NCBI GenBank assembly: GCA_023101885.1 | Contig: JALPQD010000245.1 | Span: forward strand, 3,156,876 to 3,220,875 | Reading direction: 5' to 3' | Origin: Typhlomys cinereus | Taxonomy: Eukaryota; Chordata; Mammalia; Rodentia; Platacanthomyidae | Length of the DNA: 64,000 bases | Part shown: in pieces, positions 11,199 to 23,060 of the stretch | Numbering within the stretch: the first letter of the stretch is position 1 | Layout of the letters: each line of letters opens with the position of its first letter | Notes under the pieces: generated by a model | What the model saw: only the letters and a program-made list of their open reading frames with translations | Databases searched by the model: none | What the model was told of the DNA's origin: nothing | Translations under genes and position numbers: made by a program

Positions 11199-11680
11199 AC
11201 CTTTTGGCAGGATTTTGAGGCCTGAGCAAACCCGGCTGCATAGAGTGTGTGAATCTTTCCTTCTAGAACACGCTCAGTTATCTCTGTGCTCCCGGTGCCT
11301 AAGTGTCCTTCCCTCTGCTCACATCTGGATTTGCCTTTTTTGAAATTCGACAGTTGCTCGTGTTTGTCATGAGGATGGTTAGTTAAGTCATTGACCAAAT
11401 AATCATTTGGGGGAACTTAAAAGCTCTGCTGAGTAGCAGAAGTAGTGATTTAGGAGTGATCAATAGTATTGATTTGGGTCGGTCCCTTCAAGGACCTGGG
11501 CATGCTCCTGGGGACAGGTACCCGTGCACCAGCAGCTCTAGCTGCCTTCTCTCCACACCTCCATTCTGGGTCCTGTCCACCAGCAAAGACGGTGAAGCCC
11601 CAGGTCTAGTCTGCCCCAGGGAGAGCAGGGCCCAGACCTGTGGCATCTGAAACTGATGCACTTTCAGTGAGGGAAAGTGA

Positions 11681-11802
11681 TGGGGCGGAGCATCGTGCCT
11701 CATGTCTGCAATCCCAGGACTCCAGAGGCCGAGACTGGGGTGGGGTGGGGGTTCCAGGCCAGTCTGGTCTGCAGAGCAAGGTCTTGTCTGAAAAGACAAC
11801 AG
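11681..11802 (+). mobile_element. B1 SINE of unduplicated (pB1-like) form
   Basis: 7SL-derived head (ggggcggagcatcgtgcctc), tgcaatcccaggactccag, gttccaggccagtctgg, and end gcaaggtcttgtctgaaaa. The roughly 29-bp internal duplication typical of mouse B1 is absent, because the run from ggtctgcagagc goes straight to the terminal motif. It resembles proto-B1. The A-tail is short (aaaagacaacagc). Confidence 0.8.
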
Positions 11803-12100
11803 CAGCGGTCATCTCCCCAGCTGGCTCTGACGCGTCGTGTTTACTCTACTTTTCTTTACTGGCAAGTTTTGCTCTTTGCTAATTTCACATGTATATGTGC
11901 AAAGTACATACTTCCCTCTGCTCTATTCCGTCTCCCACCACACTGCCTTCCCAATCTTCCTTTGGGTCTTCTTTCCTTATTTCTCTCTCTTTCTTTCTCG
12001 CTCTCCGTGTGTACGTGTATGTATGTGCATATGTGCACGTGTGTGCATGTGTATGTGTTTGTGTGGCTGTGTGTGGATGAATTTTAGGTGGTGGGTAAAC
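11803..12100. other. Pyrimidine-rich then TG-rich sequence
   Basis: Sequence at 11880-12010 resembles the complement of an L1 3'UTR (pyrimidine-rich after an AT-rich acatgtatatgtgcaaag), followed by irregular TG repeats at 12007-12075. No gene is seen. The L1 identity is weak. Confidence 0.35.
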
Positions 12101-13600
12101 TAACTGTCCTTAAAAAGTGTAAAAGAGTTCCTCTGGCACTAGGTGAGCCACAAACTTCTCGTTCTGCCCTTCTAATGGGCACCAGCCTCACCTGCTGACA
12201 TGCCCCACTTTGCTTTGCCAGGCAGCCCTCTTTCCACGCTTTTTTTCTGTTAAACTAGACATTTCTGCCTTCCTCAAGTGGTCCCTGTAAAGACTTGCTC
12301 AGGACTCTCTTTCCACACTCCACCGTCATTTGCATTTCCCTCTAGGAAACCTTCCCTTATCTCTTACGTGAGGTTAAAGTCCGGAGTTGCAAACACTCAG
12401 TCTTGCATTAGTTGATTATGCAAATACCAAGTTCCTTCAAGTCTACCTCATCCCTTCTGTCTTCTGCAGTCAGTGGCACAGAGTAAGAGCCCAAGCTATT
12501 TAGGAATTCCTCACTTTACCAAAGAGTCTCAGGTGGGGTAGGGGTGGGGGTTAAAATCACCCTCGGCTTGGGAATCACAGTGATATTTCTCACTTCCTAA
12601 ATAGCTTGGGCCATGTTGATAAGGAACATGCCATGTGCACTATATATTCCCCAGCAAAGCATGAATGGTAACAGGCCTACAACACTTAGACTCAGAATAA
12701 AGTAACCATTTGCCCTTTCTGAGGTCATAGGGCACACACCTGCCCCCTTTGCTCACAGACTCCAAGCATTGCACTTCTCACCAACCTCCCTTCTCTTTCT
12801 TTCTGTTCCTCAATTGTTTTGGTTTACTCCTCAATAGAGAAAGAAAGCTCAGATCAGTTCCTTAACTTTGGAATTGTTAAATTATAAAAAGTTTCATATC
12901 ATTGAAAGCAAATGGAACTGTAAGAGACAATTGATCAGTGTTTTACAGAAATCCTTTACCTCTATTGTCCAATGTGTTAGAATCATTGATCTCGCTTCTT
13001 GAAGGAGGCCACCACACCTTATTTTAATAGATGCATAAGAACCAATAGCCTACATTCATTATTTGTGGCCAAAACACGTTTAGTTTGTGACTCATGAATA
13101 TGGCATTGTCTCATTGGATTTGCACTAAATCTTTGCCTTGGGGGAAATTTCTTCATTTTGGCTCAACTTCATCCTTTGTTTTGGTCTTCTTTAATATGTG
13201 TTGCCCTTATGTTTTTATGTATTTCCTTGTATTCTTAGCAACTTGTTTCAGCTGGTAAAGAAACAAACACAAACTCTGACTCTTGATTTAATGAAAATCT
13301 ACTGTATCTTAACTAAGTTTTCTGGCTAAAATTGTGAATAAAGTTAGAAAATTCAACACCGAGTGCACCTAATGGAGTTAAAATTAGCTACCGATTTCAA
13401 GTCACATTACACAATAAATTAGTTAGAGGTTGGTGCTTGCTTGTGTACATGTTGTTATTAATTACCCTGTAGTACTCTCCAAACTGTGCTTTAGAAATAA
13501 TTGAATTTTAAAAACACTCTTAAAACACAAAGAAATTTCTTCTCAACGAACAGGGAAAAATAATAGCAAAAAAATTCCTCAAACTCTAGATATTTTATTT
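12101..13600. other. Non-repetitive stretch, no gene seen
   Basis: No recognisable transposons or microsatellites. It contains the 18-bp perfect inverted repeat at 12489-12611. AT content rises towards the right. No convincing open frame, splice pair or RNA gene was found. Confidence 0.5.
12489..12611. repeat. 18-bp perfect inverted repeat, 87-bp loop
   Basis: The left arm at 12489-12506 reads gcccaagctatttaggaa. The right arm at 12594-12611 is its exact reverse complement. The arms contain no simple repeat. If transcribed, the arms could form an 18-bp stem. It is not flanked by target duplications that I can see. Confidence 0.8.
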
Positions 13601-14880
13601 ATAACCATAATGTAAAACTCACTAGCCTTGTGATTGAGAAGTTAATCATACATATAGACTCTAGCATGACAAACAATGCTTGTGTGTGTATATATGTGTT
13701 TGTGTGTGTGTGTGTCTGTGTGGCATGGGTGAGTATATGTGCGTTCATCTTGTAGCTGGTAGTTTTGGATGGACGTAGATCATAGAAATAGAGAAATTGA
13801 TAGTATACAGTGAACATAAATAAAGTATATGTAGTATAAATATATATTTATACTAATAAATATCTGGAGGATATATATATATGTATATATATATATAAGC
13901 TCTAAGCATATATGGATAGCATATACAATCTGTTGGGTAATTAAGTTAAATACATACTCATTTTTAAACTCTTAAGATAAAACAGACATGATAAAATACA
14001 AAATAATAACATGAAATTAATTTAATCACTGTGCAAAACTGCTGTCCATATTTTGTTTTTGTTAATATTTATTTCATGCACCTGATTCTAAGTAAAATGC
14101 ACACACAGATACACACTAGTATGTGTATTTCATAGATGTATTCTTTACATAGAATTTGTTTTCCTGCTTTTCAAATTTGACGTGCTGGGAATGGAATGCC
14201 AATTCATTCACAGTCTTTTACGTGACTTCAAATGAATGTATGTCATGTTCGATAGCTGTGCTATAATGAAATCCTTTCTTTTTTATACATTGCAAGCAAC
14301 ACTATAGCTACCATTAAAGATACCTTATATGCAAGTCTGTTTTAAAAGTGAGAGTATCCCCAAGTTTTTAATCCAACTTTTATAAACATTACATATATTA
14401 TATTAACTACATAAAATATAATTTAAAAAGTGATAATAAACTGCATTTCTGACATGAATGTGGCAAATTAAATTATTTATATTTATATGGTTTCTAATTT
14501 AATAATGTCCAGGATTTTGATATGGATGTTTTGTCTATGAGTATTGGTGTGTTCTTATATTATTTCTCATTTTATAAGTCATATCGCTGACCAAAAGTTT
14601 TATCATGTAGATGGCTGTTTATACAGATAATTTCCCAATAACTGGTATTTTTTTCAATTTCCACCTCTCCCAATGCAACTATTGAAAACATCGCGTTTTG
14701 CTTCAAAATTATTTTGCTATTTGAAAGTACAAGATATGTATGCTTTATATTTATTTACTGCTTACTAACTGAGATTGAATGTGTTTCAAACTTGAAGTCC
14801 ATTTTTCAGTTGTCTGTTGCAATTTCACTACTAATGCCTTAACTTCTACTGGCTTCCTGCTTTCCTCCCTTCAGATTTTC
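13601..14880. other. AT-rich stretch, no gene seen
   Basis: Very AT-rich, with a short TG tract at 13682-13722 and a TATA-type simple repeat at 13837-13900. No recognised transposon body. A pyrimidine-rich run ending in CAG at 14872-14875 resembles a splice acceptor, but no matching exon follows convincingly. Confidence 0.5.
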
Positions 14881-15540
14881 TCTGTCTTCCCCGAGGGGTC
14901 AGTGTGACATGTCCCTTTTTCCTTCTCTTGATTCACTTATGAAGAAGAAAATAAATCTGTCTGAGCTCCAAGAGAGTAGCAGACAAGGTGGTTGTGTTCT
15001 CTGTCTACAGCCCAAGGTTGCAAAATACTTTCCAAGAAATTCTGGACACGATGACGTCAGCTCCACTCCCCAAGCCGCAGACAGCAGAAGAGCACAAAGT
15101 GGTTACCCAGAGTGTGGACAAGCATGGTCCCTCAGACCTTCGGCGATTCTCTTTTTGTCAGAAACGTCCAATACCAAAGTGCTGAGCAGAGGTAGACCTG
15201 TGCCATCCAGAAAAAGCTGTGGACTTTGCTTGCGATTGCTGTAATCACAGTGCTGTGATCTGCAGAAGCAGGTTTGCTACCTTCCTCGCCTGCTTCTAGA
15301 TCCACTCGGCTGGGAGACATGAAGTTTCCTCCAAATTCCACTGAGTCTTTAATAGTTTGAAGCGGTCAGACAAATCAGTGAGACACAAGAATTCAGACTG
15401 CAGGACCCTATAGAAATGGCATGGAGCTGGCAGTTTCTGATGCAGGACTTCTTGGAGATCGGTGTCCAGCCTCACACTAACACTTACTGCTTCTCTGCAG
15501 CCTCCAAGGAGAAACATCTGGAAATTTAGAAGCAATATCA
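14881..15540. other. Unrecognised stretch with short open frames
   Basis: Two overlapping plus-strand frames (14909-15244, 111 residues; 14988-15185, stop-free before its TGA) cover a balanced, non-repetitive segment. I recognise no domain or family in either. A broken pseudogene or conserved noncoding block are both possible. A perfect CRE lies inside at 15052. The right side runs into an L1-like 3' fragment. Confidence 0.35.
15052..15059. promoter_or_regulatory. Perfect CRE palindrome TGACGTCA
   Basis: The full 8-bp cAMP response element core, with its CpG retained, lies in a non-repetitive region (context atgacgtcagctcc). CREB/ATF proteins bind this sequence in vertebrates. No TATA box or CpG island accompanies it, so distal or chance occurrence is as likely as promoter function. 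Confidence 0.35.
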
Positions 15541-15860
15541 AGACACTCTTATTGTTACCTTAAGTGAAATAAGCCAACTATGCAAAGACAGAAATGTTTC
15601 CTCTTAAATGCAATCTAGGTTTGTGTACACACATGTGTATATGCTTGTGTGTGTGTGTGTGCATGTCAGATGTGTGCATGTAAGACACAACATATGAGGG
15701 AACGAGAGGGAGTAGTGAGGCGCAGGCATCAGAAGAACAGAGGAATGATTGATTTGAGGGAGAAGGAAACAGTAAGAGAGAAGAACATTACAATGTAGGC
15801 GTGTAGACCACCATCATACATCCTCACACAAAAACACACGGCATTACAATGACACCCGTT
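15541..15860 (+). mobile_element. L1 3' end fragment
   Basis: It starts with accttaagtgaaataagcc and caaagacagaaatg, matching the conserved L1 segment just before the ORF2 end. It continues as G/A-rich 3'UTR-like sequence (gagggagtagtgagg). A TG/CATG run at 15630-15680 interrupts it. Too decayed for subfamily assignment. Confidence 0.5.
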
Positions 15861-16242
15861 TCTTTACAACTAACCAAAAAATACTTAAAAATGGAAAAGC
15901 CAGTGAAGAAGAGATTAGTGTCCATGAGTGCCTAGGAGCCTGAGAATGAGGCAGGATGTGGCTAGAGCCAGGACATTACAGAGTGGCGGGAGAGGGCGCC
16001 CACCATCACGTGGGCTAAACATGTGACTCAAGAACAAACACAAGTTAACTGAGGGCATCTGAATAGATCCGTGGCTTTCACGGGAAGGCAATGCCCTTGT
16101 TGTGGTATGGTTTGGCAAGGTATTACCTTTTCAAAACTACAGCTAGTGCTCAGAATGGATGGAGCTGGATTGTTTCTTCAGGGACATTGAAAAAGGATAA
16201 TTTTCTCAAAATTTAGAATCTAATTTAAAATGAACCTCTTAT

Positions 16243-16530
16243 GAGCTGGACATATGGGCACTGGAATTAAGCCTCTTCTTTGCAAGCAAAAGGACCTGAA
16301 TTCAGATCCCAGACCCCATGTAAAAATGCTGGGTGGAAATGGTGGTTGTTAGCCCTTCCAGATCTAGAAAGCAGAGCCCGGGAATCCCCCAGAACAAAGC
16401 AAAAAGGAGATAGAACAATCCAGAATGATTTCTGAAGTTACTCTTGGGTCTCCACAGGTACACACAATGCTCTCCGATACACTATACACAGACATACAAC
16501 ACAAAGACTCACACACACACACACACACAC
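16243..16530 (+). mobile_element. B2-like SINE, older subfamily
   Basis: Plus-strand copy with head tgagctggacatatggg, B-box region gacctgaattcagatccc, body segment gaacaatccagaatgatttc and tail of (CA)n at 16509-16530 plus a short A-run. Flanks aatgaacctctta and aaggaaacttcta are a likely decayed target duplication. Confidence 0.9.
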
Positions 16531-17507
16531 AGTATTTAAAAAGGAAACTTCTAAAATCTGGCCATGAATGTCAGATCTAAACCCAAACATGCAATTATCA
16601 CCTACTTTTATTTGAAAGTTAAGCTATGAACTAAACTCATCTACTTTTCTATTATAATTACTTAGGTATTATCCTGATACATTTTAGTCATCTTCAGTAA
16701 GATAAGTTCCTATCAAATTTTCCCTATATCATATACTGTGAAAATTTCCTGTGAGCCATGGTCATATTTTAGAGCATGCCTCTCTCTGATAATAATTATT
16801 ATATGTTAATAGCAACCTCCTTATGTAGAAATGATGTTGTCTTTAGTAGTTTTAGTGTCGAGTTTCCCAGAGTACAAAAGCATAGATAGGTACTTATGCA
16901 TCTCAAATCTCCTATGGTTTTCTGGAAGATGTGTGGCCTGAGAAGAGAAGCATGGCTAGCCATGCCCGGGGTCTTGGGGTCCTGTTTGTGTGTCAGTTCT
17001 GGATTTCAGATTAAGTGACAGCTAGGTGTAGGAAGCAGGGCTAGAAAGTCTGTTCCTTTTCCAAAGAACAAGATTGCTTCAGGGTCAGCTGCCACCTGTG
17101 TGTATCATTTCAGCTCTGTAAGTGAAATAAACCAGGGAAATTTCCCTCACGATTCCGGTAATGCATTCACTGTCAGTCTTGGTTTCTGGTGTTTCTATTT
17201 TCTGTGGCTTCTGAGGAAATTGTGAGAAACGGAGAGGCATGCGATAGCTCAGGGCCCATCAGAAGCGAGAAGGCTGCTCGGTGCCTCAGACTTTAGATGA
17301 TGTGTTTCATTAGAAAACATCAATTTTGGATGGTTAAAAAAAAACAGCCTGTGTTTCCTTTTTTTCTAAACTTATGAAAATCAGACTAATGTAACTTTAT
17401 AGCTTCTAAAATATTGATGATTTTTTATATTTAATATATCTGTATACAGAAACCTATTATGTCTTTATTTTTGGTTAGGAATTAAAATGAAACTATTGGA
17501 GCCTAGT
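16531..17507. other. Non-repetitive stretch, no gene seen
   Basis: AT-rich on both ends with a more balanced centre (16920-17280). No repeat family or long open frame stands out. Confidence 0.5.
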
Positions 17508-17868
17508 TTTTGCATGTGCATGTGTATATGTACATGTGTGCATGTGTATGTGTGTGTGTGACACAGAGAAAGAGAAAGGGAGAGAATGTGTATATGTGTG
17601 TGTCTATGTATCTGTGTGTGTCTACACAAGAGAGCGTGTGAGTGTGTGTCCCTATGGAGGTCCGAGAATGACTTCAGGAATCATCCTGGACTGCTCTACC
17701 TCTTTTTTGCTTTGCTCTGGGGTTTCCCAGACTCTGCCTTCCAGGGCTGGAAATGCAGACCACTCCCATTTCTGCTCAGCATTTTGACATGGGATCTGGA
17801 AATGCAAACTTAGGTTCTTTTGCTTGTGAGGCAGAGGCTTTAACCCCCGAGGATCTCTCCAGCCCTGT
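17508..17868 (-). mobile_element. B2-like SINE, older subfamily
   Basis: Minus-strand copy with a long, interrupted TG tail at 17510-17660 containing an AGAGAAAG insertion. The body has atgacttcaggaatcatcct and the head ends at ggatctctccagccc. Flanking tgaaactattgg and tgaaacctttactg suggest the target site. Confidence 0.9.
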
Positions 17869-18039
17869 TGAAACCTTTACTGTGGGTTGCATTTTGCCTG
17901 CCTTCAATATGTACCATGGCATTCCATGAGACAGGAATTTCTTTTTTTAATCTGTGGTGCCAAACTTACTGGTTATTAGAGTCTTGTGTTAATTCCCATC
18001 TCAGTTCCTGGGTTGTGTTCACATTTACTTATACCTGGC

Positions 18040-18475
18040 TGCTTCCATTATTTGATTTGTAACTTTTGACATTGGAAAGGAATTATCTTGATTGAAATCT
18101 CATTTTGCACAATTTCTTCAAATATTCTCACACATTTATGCTGATATGCTGGTGGATTACTTCGTTAAGGTAAAGAATACCTCACTTTACTTTTAATTGC
18201 ATCTATTAAACCTGCGTACTGATTTGGAAACAATATTCAACTTTTTTTTGCAACATTTAGTCTCCACATTCAGGGCTGTAATATATATTTCTCCATTTAT
18301 TCAACTTTTCTTTTATGATCCTCAGTAAAGCTTTATGATTTCTTTAAAGCTATCTGGTCATTACCAGTTATAGTTATTCCTAGGAAATTTTTATATTTTC
18401 TTGTTATTTTAAATTGAATTTTCAACTCTTTTCTCCACAAAGTTACATTGACTTGTAAGTGTGATGTATAAGAAA
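18040..18475 (-). mobile_element. L1 ORF2 fragment, minus strand
   Basis: Plus-strand sequence such as atttattcaacttttctttt and gttattcctaggaaattttt corresponds to the complement of the mid-ORF2 L1 segment (cf. the well-known attcctaagtatttta type motif). Stops in every frame show an old, truncated copy. The left edge is uncertain because 17880-18040 is ambiguous. Confidence 0.6.
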
Positions 18476-19584
18476 ACACATCTGTGTTTCCATTTGCACC
18501 AGTGGTGGGGGAGAGGCCTAAATTACAGGGAGAATATTACAGCTTGCACCCTTTGCAGAATTTCTAACTTTAGGGTTGATTATTCAGCACCCAAACAATA
18601 GAAACTGTCAGTCAATTCATGGAGCCAAAATACTTACCCCTTAAGTGGGTAACATGGAAAATTTCTCATTAGTATATATTGTTATGTAAAGTGTATTTGC
18701 AACCAAACACTTTTGACTTCATTTGTGGTTTCTACAGACAGTGTCCAAAAGGAAATATATTTATACCCTTACTGTTGAATCTATCCATTATAAGGAAAAG
18801 AGTCAGAATTTCCTGGAATCAGGGAGATTGAGGACATGATGTTTGAGGGTGCTGCATTGCAGTTTCTGAATTTACTCCAACTTTCTCTTATTTATGTTGA
18901 CTAAGGGAGTCTCTGATGAGCATTGACAAAGCCAGAAAAGGCTTTATAAATAAAAAAAAAAAAGTTGTTTGCAAGAACAGGCGTTTTGCTGTATTATCTG
19001 AATGTGGGTCTTATAAATCTCAAAGTCATAGTGCTATGTTCAGGGTTAATTAGTGATGACTCTCTAATTGTATCTGAGCATCTCAATATTTCCTCTGCAA
19101 TGGTGATTAGGGAACTTGGATTTTAGTTTATCTGATCAGATGAGATACATCCAGCCACACCTGTCAAGGGTATAGATACACTCTTAAATCAATAATCTTA
19201 AATGAAAGCTATGTCAGGCCCCAAGCTAAGGAAATTTATTTTATCTTTCAAAGGGAAGTACATTTCCTTTTGTCCCTCCATATTCAGGATAAACACAAAA
19301 GGAAAATGAACTTGGAAAGATAATTACTTGCTTCTGGGTTAAAACAAAACTCACAGCAATACTGTTCTAAATACTGTTTTGTAACCATTTAAAACTATGA
19401 GGCTAATCAGGCAGAGTACAAAGTCACATATAAAATGAATGACAGAATGGATTGTTACATTAGGAAGTTGGATTCTTCATGTTCAAAACCAATTTGTAAC
19501 CTAAGGGATGCACTATTCTAATGTAAAAATCACCAGCCAGATATGCCAATGATTTATTTTCATTATAAATGCATAAAGAGAAAG
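18476..19584. other. AT-rich stretch, no gene seen
   Basis: No recognised repeat apart from an A-run at 18951-18963. Several TAATTA-like cores occur, but none cluster. No open frame of note. Confidence 0.5.
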
Positions 19585-19975
19585 TCATGTGTGTGTGGAC
19601 ACTGGTGTTGGGACTTTCTCAGACCCAAAGCTTTCTATCTGGAAAGAGAAGGGAGACACAAAGCTTTCAAGTCTCAGCAAGTGGAAACTTCCAGGGACAC
19701 TCCTCCAGGTTATATAAGCAGAAACATTTGCTGGAGAAGAAACCTTTCATCCAGCTGAGTTGTCTCAAGTCTTCAGCAGGCAGATCTAAGAATGCATCTT
19801 TCCTCTGTGGTCAATCAAGCTAGGGTGGGCTTTTCTTTGATCCATGTGCCTTTAAGTCACACACGCTCCTGTGAGTGCCCTTTCAGCCATGTTCCTGTGA
19901 GCAACCCTGATAAACGCATTGATTCACTGCTCTGGCCTTCAGTGGACTCTTAGCTGTTCTCTGTCCCTGATGTCC
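19585..19975 (+). mobile_element. LTR-like element with TATA box and poly-A signal
   Basis: A canonical tatataagca at 19711-19720 precedes a downstream gataaacgcattgattcac at 19909 that stands where LTRs carry their AATAAA (here GATAAA). The 3' part (ttcctgtgagcaaccctga) matches my recollection of rodent LTR ends. No internal retroviral sequence follows, so this would be a solo LTR. Exact ends and family are not resolved. Confidence 0.5.
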
Positions 19976-20139
19976 AATCTGAAGTGGGCAAGTATTTGTT
20001 CATGTTTCTCCAGGAGAAGCTCACGCAAGAACATCGCTCTACGTCACAGAGTACAGAAAGAGAAAGTGGCATGCCTGCAGCTCTGTCGCGGGCGGGGCGG
20101 TCACGTGTCATTTCTCAGGGTGTGCTCCATGTGTTGTAT

Positions 20140-20555
20140 GCATTTGCTTTAGGCTGAATCATGTCCTTCCATGAAGACACAGCAGAGTACATCAGAAACC
20201 TTAGGAGGGAGCCATTTGGGGAGCAAATACCTTAAATTCAAGTTCACCCTAATACCATGACTAAGGTCCTTCCAAATGGGGAGATGTGGACACAGAGAAA
20301 GATGACATAGAGATAGAGGGAGAAGGCCACAGGACTGGAGGCCATGGGTGGAGCAAGCTGATGAACAGCAGAGGGACAGAAAATGACAAGAAGCTGGAGG
20401 ACAGGCATGACACAGATTTTCATCTACCTTAGAAGGAGCAAGCTCAGCAGGTTCCCTGACTTTGAGCATCTCGGTTCTTCAACAGTGAGATGATAGATTT
20501 CTTTTGTCTGAGCCACTCAGTTTGTGTACAGAGAAAACAAATCCTGGGTAGAAAT
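20140..20555 (-). mobile_element. MLT1-type MaLR LTR, minus strand
   Basis: The plus strand shows the complement of an old mammalian MaLR LTR: gctgaatcatgtccttcc, aatggggagatgtggacac, agaaggccac and the terminal gagccactcagtttgtg. The order and spacing fit an MLT1-like element of about 400 bp. Strongly diverged. Confidence 0.6.
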
Positions 20556-22634
20556 GCTAGCCAATCTTTGGCCCATACATACAGAGCACTCCTAAATAAA
20601 AGAAGAAATAAGCCAATATGCCATTTCCTTCCTTGGAGACAGTTTGTGATATGAGTGTTACCAAGTTAGTCGGCCCCTTTGCCCAAGGGAAGTGGCTGGA
20701 TTTTTTTTCAAGAAAAAAAAAATAGACAAGTGTAGGATTCCCCCAATGTGTTAAATTTGATCCTTGATTTCTTGACATACAGAATACCAGAAAAAAAAAT
20801 ACATGTAAACACATTTAATGAAGATGACCTAGATGTTTTCTAAGGGTAATTAAGACAATTATAGCTTGTTCATAAAAGAGAATGAAAAATGCTTGTAATA
20901 CTGAAAATAGAAGAAATGAAGGCATAGAAATGGTGGCAGGTTGAAAATGATCATATAGAAATTCCAAAATGGGTAAGTAGCATGTAAGAACTGAAAAGGC
21001 ACAGTGGGATTGTCTTCACAGATTTATGCAGATTGAAAGACAGGGGGTTCTGCCTCTGAACTAGTTCAGAAGTTCTGCATCCTTATTGGCATCTAGAATT
21101 TTCTTTCTTAATTTCTGCTACTTTAGAAGGTGCACAGCAAAGTCCACTGTGGATTCACTTTTCTATTTTCTGAATGGTTAATGCTGTAGGAAAATGCTTT
21201 CATATGCCATTTGCCATTCATTCATTTGGTGATGTGTCTCTAGTCTTGTATTCTTCTAATCTCATCATCTGTTTTTGTGTGTATGTGTGTTTGAGTTTGG
21301 AGTTTTTGTTCTAGAGTCTGTTCTGGTTTAGTCTCTTGATCCTAAGTAGGCGGGTTAGTTGAATTAGTATTATATATATATATAATTGATAAAAGGGAAA
21401 CTTTGAATGTCCTGAAGAAGGGATGCTTTATTGCACAGCATCCTAAGTTGGTAGCTAAAATGCTTTTGTCCTTTAAAGGTCCTCTGTGATAACCAGATCA
21501 GGGGATGGAGTCCTCACATGCACTAGCCCCAAGTCTCAAACCAGTGCAACCATGAACACACTGTAACCAAGACAAGATTGTTCTAAGATTGGGCCTATCA
21601 GCGTGGCTCAATGAACAAGGGAGGAATTCGTATGTGCCCTCGCCTCACAGACTGATCATTGATAGTCAAAACTGGCCAGAGGAAATGGTCTCTTGAGCAT
21701 TAGTAGTGTCTTCACTGAAATGCTGCCTATTCTGTAGTAGGTACCCAAGCCCACACAAGAGCAGACATTCCCCCATTGGATGCAATGGGACACAAACACA
21801 AGAAGGGATACTGGCCTAGGAAGGGAAAGTTGTTGGTAAGAATTGCAATGCGAGGAGCAGGGAAGAGATGGGATAATGGAGGAGGAGGAGAACAAGAAAA
21901 CACCCATCGTTATTCTCAATAACTTCAATAAAATGCATAAAGATCCTGGACATCCACAGGGTTAGCCAGGCTTCTCTCTCCAGACCTGACATCTTTATAG
22001 GCTCATTCACAGTCACTCAATCGATGATTATGTCATCTTGCTGAAAGAGTTCTTGTCAATTACCAGGTTCCAAAACCCAGCTGAGAGACTCTTTGGGCCA
22101 ATCATGTTTCTCCTAGACCTGTGATCAACACCTTCTTCTGTTGTAGGACTTCAGCTTCTCATATAAAGCTTACCTGAACCCTAAACTTGCTAAATATTAT
22201 GGGAGTCTAGTTATGGTTTCAAACAATGGTTTAAAAAGTTCAAAGTTCTGAACTGCTGGTTCCTGAAGCTGAAGTTTCCATCTGACGTATTTTTCTCTGA
22301 CTAGCATGCTTGCCAGTATAAATATTCTTTTCTTCTATTTCTTCCTGTGTTCCTTCTGTAGTCTTGTCCTTACGTGATTACATCTCTGAGAAGAATACTC
22401 AGCTCTTGCCGTTGTTTGAGATTATATTTCCTACACAATTTCACTAAGATAATTGGTGAATGAGATGGGCAAAAGGGGCTTTGAAGAAAGAATATCAGCT
22501 CACTGCAGCTGGCATTATTCTGATCAAAAGCGCCAAACTTCCTTGCATTGGGCTGCTTGTGCTCTGTGGTGTCTGTCTTCCTGAATGACATCACTTTGGT
22601 ACCCAGAGTACTCTAGGGAGCTTTGAGATGCCCT
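20556..22634. other. Non-repetitive stretch, no gene seen
   Basis: About 2 kb without recognised transposons, apart from short A-runs near 20700-20800 and a TA run at 21371-21384. A weak B1-like complement at 21290-21350 was not convincing. No coding signal. Confidence 0.5.
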
Positions 22635-23060
22635 CTATAAGGAGCAGGGGACAGAGGCAGACCCCTGACTGTCTGAAGGTCTCTGTGGCACTTTCTCCTT
22701 GGACTCTGTTAGAATAGATGCCCTCCATACATATGTACGAGGCGAGTGCTCATCCACCACACCTCGTGGCTGTGCATTATTCACAACTGAGGAGAGTGTT
22801 CTATTTATCATTTCTGGGGGCACATCAGGCCATTGCTCTTGATTCCTTTTTGATCTCAAAGGGCATTTACAACCAAGAAGAATATGCAGGCTGAGTGGCG
22901 GCTGCCGTGAGACAGCAGCAGCATTAGCAAAACCGCTTCTATTAGATGAAGAGCGCTTGCAAGGGAGCAAAGCAATCTCTTTCTGCAGTCCTCTTATTCT
23001 GTTTCCTCCAAGTGACACAATATTAGATATTAGTTGATAACATTGTCAGAGACCTGCTAT
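22635..23060. other. Candidate conserved noncoding block, or chance frame
   Basis: Balanced, repeat-free sequence bearing gtgcattattcac, ATTAG and GATTGCGCTAAT-type motifs. A 127-residue minus-strand frame (22635-23018) spans most of it without a recognisable domain. Its length is within what chance gives in 64 kb. It could be regulatory or neutral; nothing in the sequence decides. Confidence 0.3.

Noticed and set aside
14872..15244. Splice-acceptor-like pyrimidine run followed by open frames, a possible exon
   Set aside because: No recognised protein, no convincing donor, and the right side runs into L1-like sequence; kept only as an unrecognised stretch.
21290..21350. Possible minus-strand B1
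   Set aside because: Only a few scattered words match; the order and tail of B1 are not visible.
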